64,000 nucleotides of DNA. It comes from Rhizobium sp. AQ_MP. Its GTDB lineage: Bacteria; Pseudomonadota; Alphaproteobacteria; Rhizobiales; Rhizobiaceae. The notes beneath the pieces were generated by a model. The model saw only the letters and a program-made list of their open reading frames with translations. It had not been told where the DNA came from and ran no database searches. Every line of letters starts with the position of its first letter. Within the stretch, counting starts at the first letter, position 1. Positions 7,844 to 16,257 of the stretch are shown here, in pieces. The DNA lies in NCBI RefSeq assembly GCF_014237835.1, contig NZ_JACJVI010000002.1, positions 372,001 to 436,000 of the forward strand, given 5' to 3'. Position numbers and translations under genes: made by a program.

Positions 7844-9243
7844 CCACTCTTCTTTCCGTCGACGCCGCCTCGGTTTCTGCGGCAAGCGGCAGGATCGTTT
7901 CGCCCGTCTCCTTTTCCCTCAGGGCAGGGCGGCCCTTCACCATCCTCGGTGAAACCGGTTCGGGCAAGAGCCTTCTGGCCCAGGCAATCATCGGCGTGTT
8001 GCCGGAGGGGCTGACGGCCACTGGTATGGTGACCATCGACGGGCAGGTCCTGTCGCTTGCCGAGCCGAAGCGTTTCCGGCCGCTCTGGGGGCGCAAGGTC
8101 GGGGTTCTGCCGCAGGAGCCGTGGCTGGCGCTCGATCCCACCATGGTGGCGGTCGAACAGGTGGCCGAGGGGCATCGTTATCTCGGACGTCTTGGCGAAG
8201 ACGAGGCGATCTCTGCCGCCCGCACCGATCTCGAAGCGCTGGGCGTGCTCGATGCCGAGGCGAAGCTGCCGGGGCAGCTCTCCGGCGGCATGGCGCAGCG
8301 CGTCGCCTTTGCCGCCGCGCGCGCCGGTGGCGCCCGGATCATCATTGCCGACGAGCCGACCAAAGGCCTTGACGTCGCTCGCCGGGACGAGGTGATTGCG
8401 CTCCTGATGCAGGAGGTGGAGGCGGGCGGTACCGTATTGACCATCACCCATGATCTGGCACTGGCGCGGCAGATGGGCGGCGATCTCGCCGTTATGCTGG
8501 ATGGCAGGATCGTCGAGACAGGGGAGGCGGCTGAAGTTCTGTCTTCGCCCTCGCATGAGTATACGCGTCGTCTGGTCGCAGCGGAGCAGGAGAACTGGGC
8601 TCACCGAGCTTCGGCAGTTGCCGAACATACTGACCCGATCCTGGTCGCGTCAGCTATCAGAAAGACCAGAGGCGGCAAGCTTCTGTTCTCAGGCCAGAAC
8701 CTGTCGCTCCGGCCCGGCGAGATCGTCGGAATCACAGGACCCAGCGGCTCGGGCAAGAGTTCGCTGGGCGACGTGCTACTCGGCCTCCTGAAAGCCGATG
8801 CAGGTGAGGTGACCCGGCTGCCGCAGGTCAAGCCGGTCCGCTACCAGAAGCTCTACCAGGATCCACCGTCGGCCTTCCCGCAGAAGATCACGCTCGGCGA
8901 GGCGATTGCCGATCTGGTGCGGCTGCATCGGCTTGATGGAACGCGCGTCCAGCCCCTGATGGAGCGGTTGCGCCTCCCGCCGGTGCTGCTCACGCGCCTG
9001 CCGACGGAAGTCTCCGGTGGGGAACTGCAGCGTTTCGCGTTGCTGCGGGTGCTGCTGCTCGATCCCGTCTTCCTGTTCGCCGACGAGCCGACCTCGCGTC
9101 TCGACCTGATCACCCAGCAGGAAACGATCGATTTGCTGACGGAGCTGGCGCGGGAGCGCAATTGCGCGGTTCTGCTGGTCAGCCACGATGCGGTTCTGGT
9201 CGAGAAAACCTGCGACCGGCAGGTGAGGATCGGCAGCGCTTAG
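7840..9243 (+). CDS. Fused double ATP-binding protein of the importer (NikDE/DppDF-like)
   Basis: 467 residues starting at the ATGA overlap with permease 2. Two complete ABC cassettes are in one chain. The first has Walker A GETGSGKSLL, signature LSGGMAQR and Walker B IIIADEPTKGLD. The second has GPSGSGKSSLG, VSGGELQR and FLFADEPTSRLD. Most dipeptide or nickel systems encode these as two proteins, so this is a compact version. Both halves look catalytically intact. The 3' end overlaps the convergent CHAD gene by four bases. Confidence 0.93.
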   Translation: MTTLLSVDAASVSAASGRIVSPVSFSLRAGRPFTILGETGSGKSLLAQAIIGVLPEGLTATGMVTIDGQVLSLAEPKRFRPLWGRKVGVLPQEPWLALDPTMVAVEQVAEGHRYLGRLGEDEAISAARTDLEALGVLDAEAKLPGQLSGGMAQRVAFAAARAGGARIIIADEPTKGLDVARRDEVIALLMQEVEAGGTVLTITHDLALARQMGGDLAVMLDGRIVETGEAAEVLSSPSHEYTRRLVAAEQENWAHRASAVAEHTDPILVASAIRKTRGGKLLFSGQNLSLRPGEIVGITGPSGSGKSSLGDVLLGLLKADAGEVTRLPQVKPVRYQKLYQDPPSAFPQKITLGEAIADLVRLHRLDGTRVQPLMERLRLPPVLLTRLPTEVSGGELQRFALLRVLLLDPVFLFADEPTSRLDLITQQETIDLLTELARERNCAVLLVSHDAVLVEKTCDRQVRIGSA

Positions 9244-10148
9244 GCTGACGCCCGCAGCCAGAGCGTTTCGATGATGGCTGCCTCGTCCTTCGCGGCATCG
9301 GCGAAGACAGTCCCTGCCAGCGTCAGCGCGTCGCGGCGAAGCTCCATCTGCCGTCGGATGATAATTGCGAGCAGGAAGGACTGACCTTCCCCATCGCCGA
9401 ACAGATCGGGTTCATGGTCAAGAAGGGCGGTGAGAACCGTCAGATCGTGTTCGTGTCCCAGGAGATCGACCAGCCTCTTGGCCATTTCGCGCTTGGCATG
9501 CAAGGCGCTCGGCCATAGGTCACCGACAAGCGAAAGGTTCATCCAGTAGGCCTGGGACGTCTTTCGCAGGTCGTGATAGGCCTCGCCGTGGCCTTCGCCC
9601 TTGCAGGTTTCCAGGGCCTCGTGTGCCCGTTCGAGGCCCTTGCGCCAGCCCCTTGCGATCAGCCTCGCAGCATGGCCTGGCCTGGACGGAAGCTTCAGCT
9701 CGTCGAGCGCCTCGGTGGCCGCGCGGCACGCATCGATGGCGGCGGTGACCTTTTCCTCGAGATCGCTCTCCGTAGCGGCAATCTCGTCCCGACGCAGTTC
9801 CAGCACCTTGCGGGTGGCGGCGAGTGTTTCACCTTCGTCGTCCGTGAGTACATGGTCGGACAGATGATCGACTGTTTCGATCAGTGCCGCGGCATCACGA
9901 ATGCGGGACAGGCTGCGCGCGGTGTCACGCAGTCTGGCATTCTCGCGGCGATGGAAAGATTTGTCTCCGGTCGCCACCAATCGATAGAGGTTGCGCAGGC
10001 GTTTGAATTTCTTGCGGGCCGCATGGATGGCTGGATGCAGCCCTTCCGGCTTGTGCTTCAGGATGTCGATCGCCTTGTCGAGCTCGCCACGGGCCACCGA
10101 TCGGACTTCGGTCAGCAGCGATCGATCGGGCCTAATGCGATATGGCAT
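9240..10148 (-). CDS. CHAD domain protein
   Basis: 302 residues from ATG 10148 (MPYRIRPDRSL). The conserved CHAD histidines and basic residues are present, e.g. HAARKKFKRLRNLYRL near residue 42 and YHDLRKTSQAYWMNL near residue 190. CHAD is an all-helical domain that binds polyphosphate. The start overlaps the end of the upstream CYTH gene by 17 bases, so the two are translationally coupled. In many bacteria CYTH and CHAD are fused in one triphosphatase; here they are separate. Function beyond polyphosphate-related binding is unknown. Confidence 0.88.
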   Translation of the reverse strand: MPYRIRPDRSLLTEVRSVARGELDKAIDILKHKPEGLHPAIHAARKKFKRLRNLYRLVATGDKSFHRRENARLRDTARSLSRIRDAAALIETVDHLSDHVLTDDEGETLAATRKVLELRRDEIAATESDLEEKVTAAIDACRAATEALDELKLPSRPGHAARLIARGWRKGLERAHEALETCKGEGHGEAYHDLRKTSQAYWMNLSLVGDLWPSALHAKREMAKRLVDLLGHEHDLTVLTALLDHEPDLFGDGEGQSFLLAIIIRRQMELRRDALTLAGTVFADAAKDEAAIIETLWLRASA

Positions 10149-10620
10149 GCACGCGCTCCGGCCGACCGCGCTCCGTCGCAAGGGCCTGGTTGGAATAGCG
10201 CTTGTCGCCGGTCACCTCACGTCCGAGCCAGGCGGGCAGTTTTGGCTCGTCGGTCTCTGACTGCATCTCGACCTCGGCGATCACCAGGCCACGGTGCTGA
10301 CCGGCAAAGACGTCGATCTCCCAGGTGAAGCCGGCGAAATCAACGGTGTAACGCGTCTTCTCGATCACGTGGCCCTTGGCGATCCCGATCATCTCCAGGG
10401 CGTCGTCGATCGGGATCTGGTACTCGAATTCGTCGCGCACCAGCAGACCGTTGCCGAACTTGATCGTCAATTGCGCTGTCTCATCGTTCCTGGTGCGGAT
10501 GCGGACGGATCGGTCGGTTTCGGCGGCAATGTAAGCCTGGCGGATCCGGGTCTCGGAGGTGACATTGCTCTTCCAGGCATCGTCCCGCACAAGAAACTTG
10601 CGTTCGATTTCCTTCGCCAT
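10132..10620 (-). CDS. CYTH domain protein, probable inorganic triphosphatase
   Basis: 162 residues from ATG 10620, which places the diagnostic EIERKFLV (ExExK) motif at residues 4-11, as in the family. Alternating charged strand motifs follow (SVRIRTRNDETAQLTIK, DEFEYQI, KTRYTVDFAGFTWEIDVF, VIAEVEM), which line the triphosphate tunnel. CYTH enzymes hydrolyse inorganic triphosphate or act on triphosphorylated substrates with divalent metal. It precedes and overlaps the CHAD gene. A longer in-frame start at 10716 lacks family support. Confidence 0.9.
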   Translation of the reverse strand: MAKEIERKFLVRDDAWKSNVTSETRIRQAYIAAETDRSVRIRTRNDETAQLTIKFGNGLLVRDEFEYQIPIDDALEMIGIAKGHVIEKTRYTVDFAGFTWEIDVFAGQHRGLVIAEVEMQSETDEPKLPAWLGREVTGDKRYSNQALATERGRPERVHAISH

Positions 10621-10775
10621 ACGCTCACGCTCCAATAAATGACGCAGCAGAACCATAGCGGAGACGACCGTGTTAGGAAACGGGAAAGATTCCGTGCTAG
10701 CTGTCAGGCTCGACATCCTGGCCCGTGCGGGTTAGTGAAAGGCCGATCTAATCGTTTTAAAAAGAGGGTCCTGCC

Positions 10776-11414
10776 ATGGGCGACAAAACCGAAAAGCTCC
10801 TCTCCACCCTGAAGCTGCAGCCGGTCGTGCCGGTTCTGATCGTCGAGGATGCCAAGACGGCCGTGCCGCTCGCGCGGGCGCTTGTGGCCGGTGGCCTCAA
10901 GGCGATCGAGATCACGCTGCGCACCGATGCCGCGCTCGAGGCGGTTCGCCTGGTCGCGCAGGAAGTGGAAGGTGCTGTCGTCGGCGCCGGCACCATCCTC
11001 AACGCCGCCCATTATGCTGCAGCCGTCGATGCCGGCTCGCAGTTCATCGTCAGTCCCGGCACGACGCAGGAACTGCTGGATGTTGCCCGCCAATCCGACA
11101 TCCCGCTGCTGCCGGGTGCGGCCACTGCCTCGGAAGTCATGGCGCTGCGCGAAGAAGGCTACAAGGTGCTGAAGTTCTTCCCGGCCGAGCAGGCGGGTGG
11201 TGCCGCCTATCTCAAGGCGCTCTCGGCACCGCTTGCCGGCACGCTGTTCTGCCCGACCGGCGGCATCTCGCTCAAGAACGCCATGGACTACCTCTCGCTG
11301 CCCAACGTCGTCTGTGTCGGCGGGTCCTGGGTTGCGCCGAAGGAACTGGTTTCGGCCGGTGACTGGGCCGGTATCACCAAGCTCGCCTCCGAAGCGTCCG
11401 CCCTGAAGGGCTGA
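10776..11414 (+). CDS. eda: KDPG aldolase (2-keto-3-deoxy-6-phosphogluconate aldolase)
   Basis: 212 residues, the normal length. Class I aldolase of the Entner-Doudoroff pathway, splitting KDPG to pyruvate and glyceraldehyde-3-phosphate. The general acid/base glutamate is in IEITLR (E45), the Schiff-base lysine is K133 in LKFFPAE, and FCPTGGIS binds phosphate. It stands alone here rather than beside edd or zwf. It is divergent from the CYTH-CHAD pair. Confidence 0.95.
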   Translation: MGDKTEKLLSTLKLQPVVPVLIVEDAKTAVPLARALVAGGLKAIEITLRTDAALEAVRLVAQEVEGAVVGAGTILNAAHYAAAVDAGSQFIVSPGTTQELLDVARQSDIPLLPGAATASEVMALREEGYKVLKFFPAEQAGGAAYLKALSAPLAGTLFCPTGGISLKNAMDYLSLPNVVCVGGSWVAPKELVSAGDWAGITKLASEASALKG

Positions 11415-11498
11415 CATCTGCGTCAGCGACGCCGCGGGTTCTTTGTAATGTCGCAGTCGCTTCCTATCTAGGAGGCGACAGACAACAAGGAGACCGCG

Positions 11499-12197
11499 AT
11501 GTTCGACGCCAAGAAGCTGCTGGATCAATTCCTCGGATCGCAGATACCGGGTGGTTCCGGATCGATCGGCCAGAAGGGCAACGATCTGATGGGACTTGCC
11601 AAGAACAATCCCTGGAAGACGGGTGCCCTTGCCGCCGTGCTGCTCGGCACCAAGACCGGCCGCTCGCTGGGTGGCAATGCCCTGAAGCTCGGCGGTCTGG
11701 CCGTCATTGCTGGCCTCGGCTACCAGGCCTACAAGAATTATCAGGCGGGCCAGAAGCCTGAACCGACGCAGTCTCTTCCTGAGCTCCTGCCGCCGCCGAA
11801 GGATTCTCCCTTCAGCACGGAACCGCAGGCGGTCTCCAATGATTTCGCCCTGTCGCTGGTGCGTGCGATGATCGCCGCCGCCAAGGCCGACGGGCATATC
11901 GACGCCAGCGAGCGCTCTCGCATCATGGACAAGGTTCATCTCTCGGGTCTTGGCAGCGAGGCGGAAGCCTTCATCGAGGCCGAGCTTGCCAAGCCGATCG
12001 ATCTCGATGCGCTGGTGGCCTCGGCCAGGACCGAAGAGCAGAAGGTCGAGATCTACACAGCCTCGCGGCTGACGATCGAGCCGGACACGCGCACCGAGCG
12101 GGGCTATCTCGACATGCTGGCCGGCCGCCTCGGTCTTCCGGATGCCCTGGTCGACCATATCGAGGCAACCGTTGCGGCCGCCAAGGTCAGTCTGTGA
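11499..12197 (+). CDS. DUF533/TerB-like protein (YebE family)
   Basis: 232 residues. The N-terminal part (FDAKKLLDQFLG, then a Gly/Ala-rich hydrophobic stretch LGGLAVIAGLGYQAY) and the C-terminal helical, TerB-like domain (RAMIAAAKADGHIDASERSRI near residue 125) match the DUF533/YebE family. The acidic AKADGHID motif resembles metal-binding TerB segments. Probably membrane-associated through the hydrophobic stretch. Function is not established. A good Shine-Dalgarno (AAGGAG) precedes the ATG. Confidence 0.85.
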   Translation: MFDAKKLLDQFLGSQIPGGSGSIGQKGNDLMGLAKNNPWKTGALAAVLLGTKTGRSLGGNALKLGGLAVIAGLGYQAYKNYQAGQKPEPTQSLPELLPPPKDSPFSTEPQAVSNDFALSLVRAMIAAAKADGHIDASERSRIMDKVHLSGLGSEAEAFIEAELAKPIDLDALVASARTEEQKVEIYTASRLTIEPDTRTERGYLDMLAGRLGLPDALVDHIEATVAAAKVSL

Positions 12198-12266
12198 TTC
12201 CAAGCTGCGGCATCGCGACCGGTTCTGAGTCGGTGCCGATGGTTGCCTTTGCCTGATCTCTGGCCT

Positions 12267-12297
12267 AAGCCTCGGACGTTCGATCGGCCCGAGGCTT
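12267..12297 (+). terminator. Hairpin between DUF533 gene and acetyltransferase gene
   Basis: AAGCCTCGG (12267-12275) pairs with CCGAGGCTT (12289-12297), followed by TAT. It looks like a terminator for the DUF533 gene, but it also contains GAGG (12291-12294), the only Shine-Dalgarno for the next start at 12302. Confidence 0.5.
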
Positions 12298-12301
12298 TAT
12301 C

Positions 12302-12991
12302 ATGCGTGACCTGTCCACCTTCAAGGGATGTCCGGCTCCCCAGCCCGTCAGGCTGGAGGGCCGTTTCGTCGTGATCGAGCCCTATGATCGCTCCGTCCAT
12401 CTCAAGGAGCTCTGGGATGGCCTTGGCGGTTTGGAGATCAATCCGCTGCTCACCTATTTCACCCAACCCGACTTCAAGGGCATTGAGGATTTCGATGCCT
12501 GGCTTGCCGCCGTGCAGAAGGGGGGATGGGTCACCGAGGTGATTAGGGACAAGGCGACCGGACGCGTCGTGGGCATGGCGAACTACATGCGGCCCGACCC
12601 GGCCAACGGCGTGGTGGAGGTCGGGGGCGTGGCGCATGGGCCCGCCATGGGCCGTTCGCCGCTTTCGACCGAGGCCCATTATCTGCTGGCCCGGCACGTG
12701 TTCGACGATCTCGGCTATCGCCGCTACGAATGGAAATGCCATAACGAGAACGAGCCGAGCAAGGTGACGGCACAGCGTTACGGCTTCAGCTTCGAGGGCG
12801 TGTTCCGCCAGCACATGCTGTCGAAGGGCAAGAATCGCGATACCGCCTGGTTCTCGATGATCGACAGCGAGTGGCCCCTGATCCGCGCTGCCTTCGAAGC
12901 CTGGCTCGCGCCCGAAAACTTTGACGAGACCGGTCGCCAACGGCGCCGGCTGGAAGACTTGCGGGCAGAACTCGCATCCAGAGAGACATGA
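12302..12991 (+). CDS. GNAT family N-acetyltransferase (RimJ/RimL-like)
   Basis: 229 residues. The N-terminal GRFVVIEPYDRSVH and the block RYEWKCHNENEPSKVTAQRYGFSFEGVFRQHM match RimL-type GNAT proteins of about this size that are common in alphaproteobacteria. The substrate is unknown. The start is followed closely by the family N terminus, so it is probably right even though its ribosome site lies inside a hairpin. The stop overlaps the start of the next gene by four bases (ATGA at 12988). Confidence 0.88.
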   Translation: MRDLSTFKGCPAPQPVRLEGRFVVIEPYDRSVHLKELWDGLGGLEINPLLTYFTQPDFKGIEDFDAWLAAVQKGGWVTEVIRDKATGRVVGMANYMRPDPANGVVEVGGVAHGPAMGRSPLSTEAHYLLARHVFDDLGYRRYEWKCHNENEPSKVTAQRYGFSFEGVFRQHMLSKGKNRDTAWFSMIDSEWPLIRAAFEAWLAPENFDETGRQRRRLEDLRAELASRET

Positions 12992-13407
12992 CAGGAAAAC
13001 AAACCGTGAAGCCGAACATCTTCAGCATCATTCTCTATGTCGGCACGGCCGTGGTCGCGGCGGTTCTCGCCTATGCGAGCTTCAAGAGCGCGACCGTCGC
13101 CTGGTCTGTCGGGATTTGCGTGGCGATCGGTGTGGTGGTCTATGGGTTCAGCCTGTTGCCGGAGCCGAAGAAAGTGGCGCGCAAGGAGGGTGGCCCTGTG
13201 TCTCCGCGCTCACCCGCGGCGCAGGCCGCCGCCGTGGTTGCCGTGATTTTCGGCCTGATGCTGGTCGTGCCGACGGTGGTGCTGTGGCTTGGGCGCTGGT
13301 CGCCGGAACTCGGGGCTCTGGTCGGCGCAGTCGCTTTGATGGCGATGTTTCTGATCCTGTGGCTGCGCTCTCGCTACCAGCGCAGCCGTGGTGACGATCA
13401 GGGTTGA
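12988..13407 (+). CDS. Small four-helix membrane protein of unknown function
   Basis: 139 residues with about four hydrophobic segments: IFSIILYVGTAVVAAVLAY, VAWSVGICVAIGVVVYGF, AAAVVAVIFGLMLVVPTVVLW and LGALVGAVALMAMFLILWL. A basic, Pro-containing loop (EPKKVARKEG) separates the pairs. It overlaps the acetyltransferase by four bases and is presumably co-expressed. I do not recognise the family. Confidence 0.75.
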   Translation: MTGKQTVKPNIFSIILYVGTAVVAAVLAYASFKSATVAWSVGICVAIGVVVYGFSLLPEPKKVARKEGGPVSPRSPAAQAAAVVAVIFGLMLVVPTVVLWLGRWSPELGALVGAVALMAMFLILWLRSRYQRSRGDDQG

Positions 13408-13413
13408 TCCGCA

Positions 13414-14535
13414 TCAACCCTTCAGCGCGGCTGCGAGAAGCAGTGCGCCGAGCAGGATCAGGAGTAAAGCGGCGCCGACTTCGATCGAGCTGGCGAGGAG
13501 ACCGGCGCGGCGGGAGCCTGGCCCGGACAGTCTGAGCGCAAGACCCTTCGCGCCAACGGCAAGGCTGGCGAGGACGGAGACCGTGATGGCCGTTCCGAGC
13601 GCCATGGCGAAGACCGACAATATCCCGCCGAGAAGCAACCCGTTCAGCAGCGAAAAGGTCATGACCAGTAGAGCGCCGGAACAGGGTCGCATGCCGACCG
13701 CTATCACGGCAGACCAGGCGTCGCGCAGGCTGAATGTGCTGCCGCCGACGAGGCTCGGATCGGGCAGATGGGCGATTCCGCATTTGTGGCAGACCGATCC
13801 TGGCGCAAGCGCGTCGTGATCATGGTCGACGGCGAGCGCCCGGAAGCGCGAGCCGGTCGGTTCCCGCTGCAAGGTAGTCTCCGAGGGGCCGGCAAACAGC
13901 GAGGCCGTGACGCTGCCTGCGGAGGAAGTCTCGGCGCTCTCGAACAGGCCACCCGTCGCTGCCGCGGCTGGAGCGCCTCGCGCCAGAGATGCTTTCAGCT
14001 TGCGCACCAGCAGCCAGAGGCCGAAAGCGACGATCATGGCATAGCTGGCGATTTCCAATGTTCGCGTCGCGTCCGTCATGCTGATCGACGTGCCGCGCAA
14101 CACGACATACGCCGTGCCCACGACCACAATTGCGACTAGGCCCTGCACGAAAGCGGAGACGAAGGAAATCAGAATGCCACGACGCAACTCGATTTCGTTG
14201 GCCAGCAGGTAGGAGGATATGACCGCTTTGCCGTGGCCGGGACCCGCGGCGTGGAAGACGCCATAGGCAAATGAAAGACCGACGAGTGTGACGAGGCTCC
14301 AAGGGTCCTCGCGCATTGCCTTGAGCGCCATCGTCAGGGAGCGGTAGAAGGCCTGCTGGTGGTCGTTGATCCAGATCAGGAGGTCGGCGAAGGGGCCGCT
14401 GGCCGGCTGATAGCTCGGTTCAGCAGTGCCGATCCCCAGAGGCGAAGCCGCATGGGCAAGGCCGGCAATCAGCACAAACATCAGAGACAGAGCTGCAATC
14501 CGGCGAGCTTGTGCTGAACAGGCCGGCCTCAGCAT
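13414..14535 (-). CDS. NicO/RcnA-type nickel-cobalt transporter
   Basis: 373 residues. An N-terminal signal-like segment (IAALSLMFVLIAGLAHA) precedes a multi-helix NicO domain with FAYGVFHAAGPGHGKAVISSYLLA, the metal-binding HAxGPGHGK motif of the family. A long cytoplasmic loop (about 195-260) is rich in Ser/Ala and contains HDHDAL and a CHKCG motif. AVIAVGMRPCSGALLV follows. It overlaps the DUF1007 gene by seven bases (14529-14535). The family moves Ni/Co or related ions; direction and ion are not certain here. Confidence 0.88.
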   Translation of the reverse strand: MLRPACSAQARRIAALSLMFVLIAGLAHAASPLGIGTAEPSYQPASGPFADLLIWINDHQQAFYRSLTMALKAMREDPWSLVTLVGLSFAYGVFHAAGPGHGKAVISSYLLANEIELRRGILISFVSAFVQGLVAIVVVGTAYVVLRGTSISMTDATRTLEIASYAMIVAFGLWLLVRKLKASLARGAPAAAATGGLFESAETSSAGSVTASLFAGPSETTLQREPTGSRFRALAVDHDHDALAPGSVCHKCGIAHLPDPSLVGGSTFSLRDAWSAVIAVGMRPCSGALLVMTFSLLNGLLLGGILSVFAMALGTAITVSVLASLAVGAKGLALRLSGPGSRRAGLLASSIEVGAALLLILLGALLLAAALKG

Positions 14536-15173
14536 GTGACCTCCATGCGCGTGGCAAACAGCTTGCCCATGTCATTGCCCGTGGGGTCGCTGAAGAAGGC
14601 CTCTGTCAGGTTGAGCTGGTTCTGCGAGATCACCTCATCGGGATCGGGTCTCACGACCTTTTGCGAACAGGCCGCGAAGGCCTTGCCCTCCACGACCATG
14701 TCCTCGTCGCGGGCGAAATCGATGGCGGTGTAGAGGGTCGGGTCGTAGACACCGAAGGTCATGCGGCCACCGACCGCGACGGGAGTCTTGGGTTTGGCCA
14801 CAAAGAAGACGAGGAGTTGGTTGTCCTTGAAGTCGACGTTGAAGACGTCGGGCCTTGCGATCTCGCTCGTGGCACCATCCTTGGTAATGAAGGTGAAATA
14901 GCCGTAGTCACCCAGCGAATCGCGGATGGTGTTGGCGATTTCGTTGAGCTCCGCGTGGTCGAGCTTCAGGTCCGTATTCTTGTCGAAGTCCATGAGGACG
15001 CTGGAGGAGAAGATGTCGTCGAAACGCCAGACATTGCGCAGTTCCTTCAGCATGCCGTCATCGCCCGCGACGATTTCCACGCGTGCTTCGGCAAAGATGT
15101 GCGGATGTGAGAGCGCAGGCGTCGCTGACGCAACGACCGCTGCGGCCGCCCAGTAACCGAGGCGTTTCAGCAT
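14529..15173 (-). CDS. DUF1007 periplasmic protein, partner of NicO transporter
   Basis: 214 residues from ATG 15173, which gives a clean signal peptide (MLKRLGYWAAAAVVASATPALS) followed by HPHIFAEARVEIV. The HPH at the mature N terminus is the family hallmark and a plausible metal ligand. DUF1007 genes are habitually paired with NicO transporters, as here (7-base overlap), so a role as extracytoplasmic metal-binding partner is likely but inferred. Confidence 0.85.
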   Translation of the reverse strand: MLKRLGYWAAAAVVASATPALSHPHIFAEARVEIVAGDDGMLKELRNVWRFDDIFSSSVLMDFDKNTDLKLDHAELNEIANTIRDSLGDYGYFTFITKDGATSEIARPDVFNVDFKDNQLLVFFVAKPKTPVAVGGRMTFGVYDPTLYTAIDFARDEDMVVEGKAFAACSQKVVRPDPDEVISQNQLNLTEAFFSDPTGNDMGKLFATRMEVTC

Positions 15174-15261
15174 GCTTGGACAACCCTTCCCGATTTCCCG
15201 CTTCGGTCCTTCCCTGTCCGATGATTGGGACAAAAGTGGGACCCGCCATCTCATCTGGCCG

Positions 15262-16155
15262 TCACGAATAGCGTTTGAACCATGCGTGAAGATAGTCGAC
15301 GAAGGCGCGGACCTTGGCCGGCAGGTAGCGGCGATGCGGATAGACGGCATAGATGCCACGATCCTTGGCAATGAAGTCATCGAACAGTGATACCAGTTCC
15401 CCCGATGCGAGATAGGGGCGGGCGATGAAGTCGGGGATCATGGAGACCCCCATGCCGGCACGGGCCGCACGCAGGGTCGCCTGAGGGCTATTGACCTCAA
15501 TCGGCCCGGAAACGCTGACGGAGATCATGTCGCCACCCGGCTCCTGAAACCGGAGGCTGTTGTGCGAGCGTGAATTGGTGTCAATCAGGAAAGGAACCCG
15601 CGACAGTTCGCTCGGGTGGTTGAGGGGGCCGTTTTCGGCAAGGAAACCCGGCGTTGCGCAGGCATAGAGACGGAAGTCGGAGAGCTTGCGGGCAATCATA
15701 CCCGAATCGTCGAGCTTGGTGATGCGGATGCCGAGATCGAAGCCTTCCTCGATCAGATCGACGAATCGGTCTTCCGCGACAATCTCGAGTGACAATTGCG
15801 GGTTCTCTCTTGCGAAATCGATGAGCGACTGGCCGATATCGGCATCGATAAAGGTGCGGGGAACCGTCACCTTGAGTTTGCCCTTGAGGTCGGCATTGTT
15901 TTCGCGCACGAGGTCGGCAAGATTGTCGATCTCCTTCAGGATGTCGGCTGCGGTGCGGTAATAGGTGTGCCCGGCTTCCGTCAGCGAGAATTGCCGGGTT
16001 GTGCGATTGAGCAACAGGGCACCGAGTTCGTCTTCCAACTCCCGGACATATTTGGACAAAAGCGCCTTGGAGCGGCCGGTCTTGCGGGCGGCGGCAGAGA
16101 AGCCCTCGGCTTCCACCACGTCGATGAAAGCCCTGATGCGCGTCAGCGTGTCCAT
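15262..16155 (-). CDS. LysR family transcriptional regulator
   Basis: 297 residues from ATG 16155 (MDTLTRIRAF). The N-terminal winged helix reads FIDVVEAEGFSAAARKTGRSKALLSKYVRELEDELG, followed by LLNRTTRQFSLTEAG. The C-terminal domain is a periplasmic-binding fold (LDDSGMIARKLSDFRLYACATPGFLAENG). AGGA four bases before the start supports it. Targets are unknown; it lies between the DUF1007/NicO pair, in the same orientation, and the divergent ornithine decarboxylase leader. Confidence 0.92.
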   Translation of the reverse strand: MDTLTRIRAFIDVVEAEGFSAAARKTGRSKALLSKYVRELEDELGALLLNRTTRQFSLTEAGHTYYRTAADILKEIDNLADLVRENNADLKGKLKVTVPRTFIDADIGQSLIDFARENPQLSLEIVAEDRFVDLIEEGFDLGIRITKLDDSGMIARKLSDFRLYACATPGFLAENGPLNHPSELSRVPFLIDTNSRSHNSLRFQEPGGDMISVSVSGPIEVNSPQATLRAARAGMGVSMIPDFIARPYLASGELVSLFDDFIAKDRGIYAVYPHRRYLPAKVRAFVDYLHAWFKRYS

Positions 16156-16257
16156 TGTCGTCCTGTTCTCCCGCGAAGTTGCTGGATTGTGAACAAAGCA
16201 ACCGCTTCGTTCAATAGCTGCTGCAGAAACCGCGAAAAAACTTCGCCTGCGCCTCAA

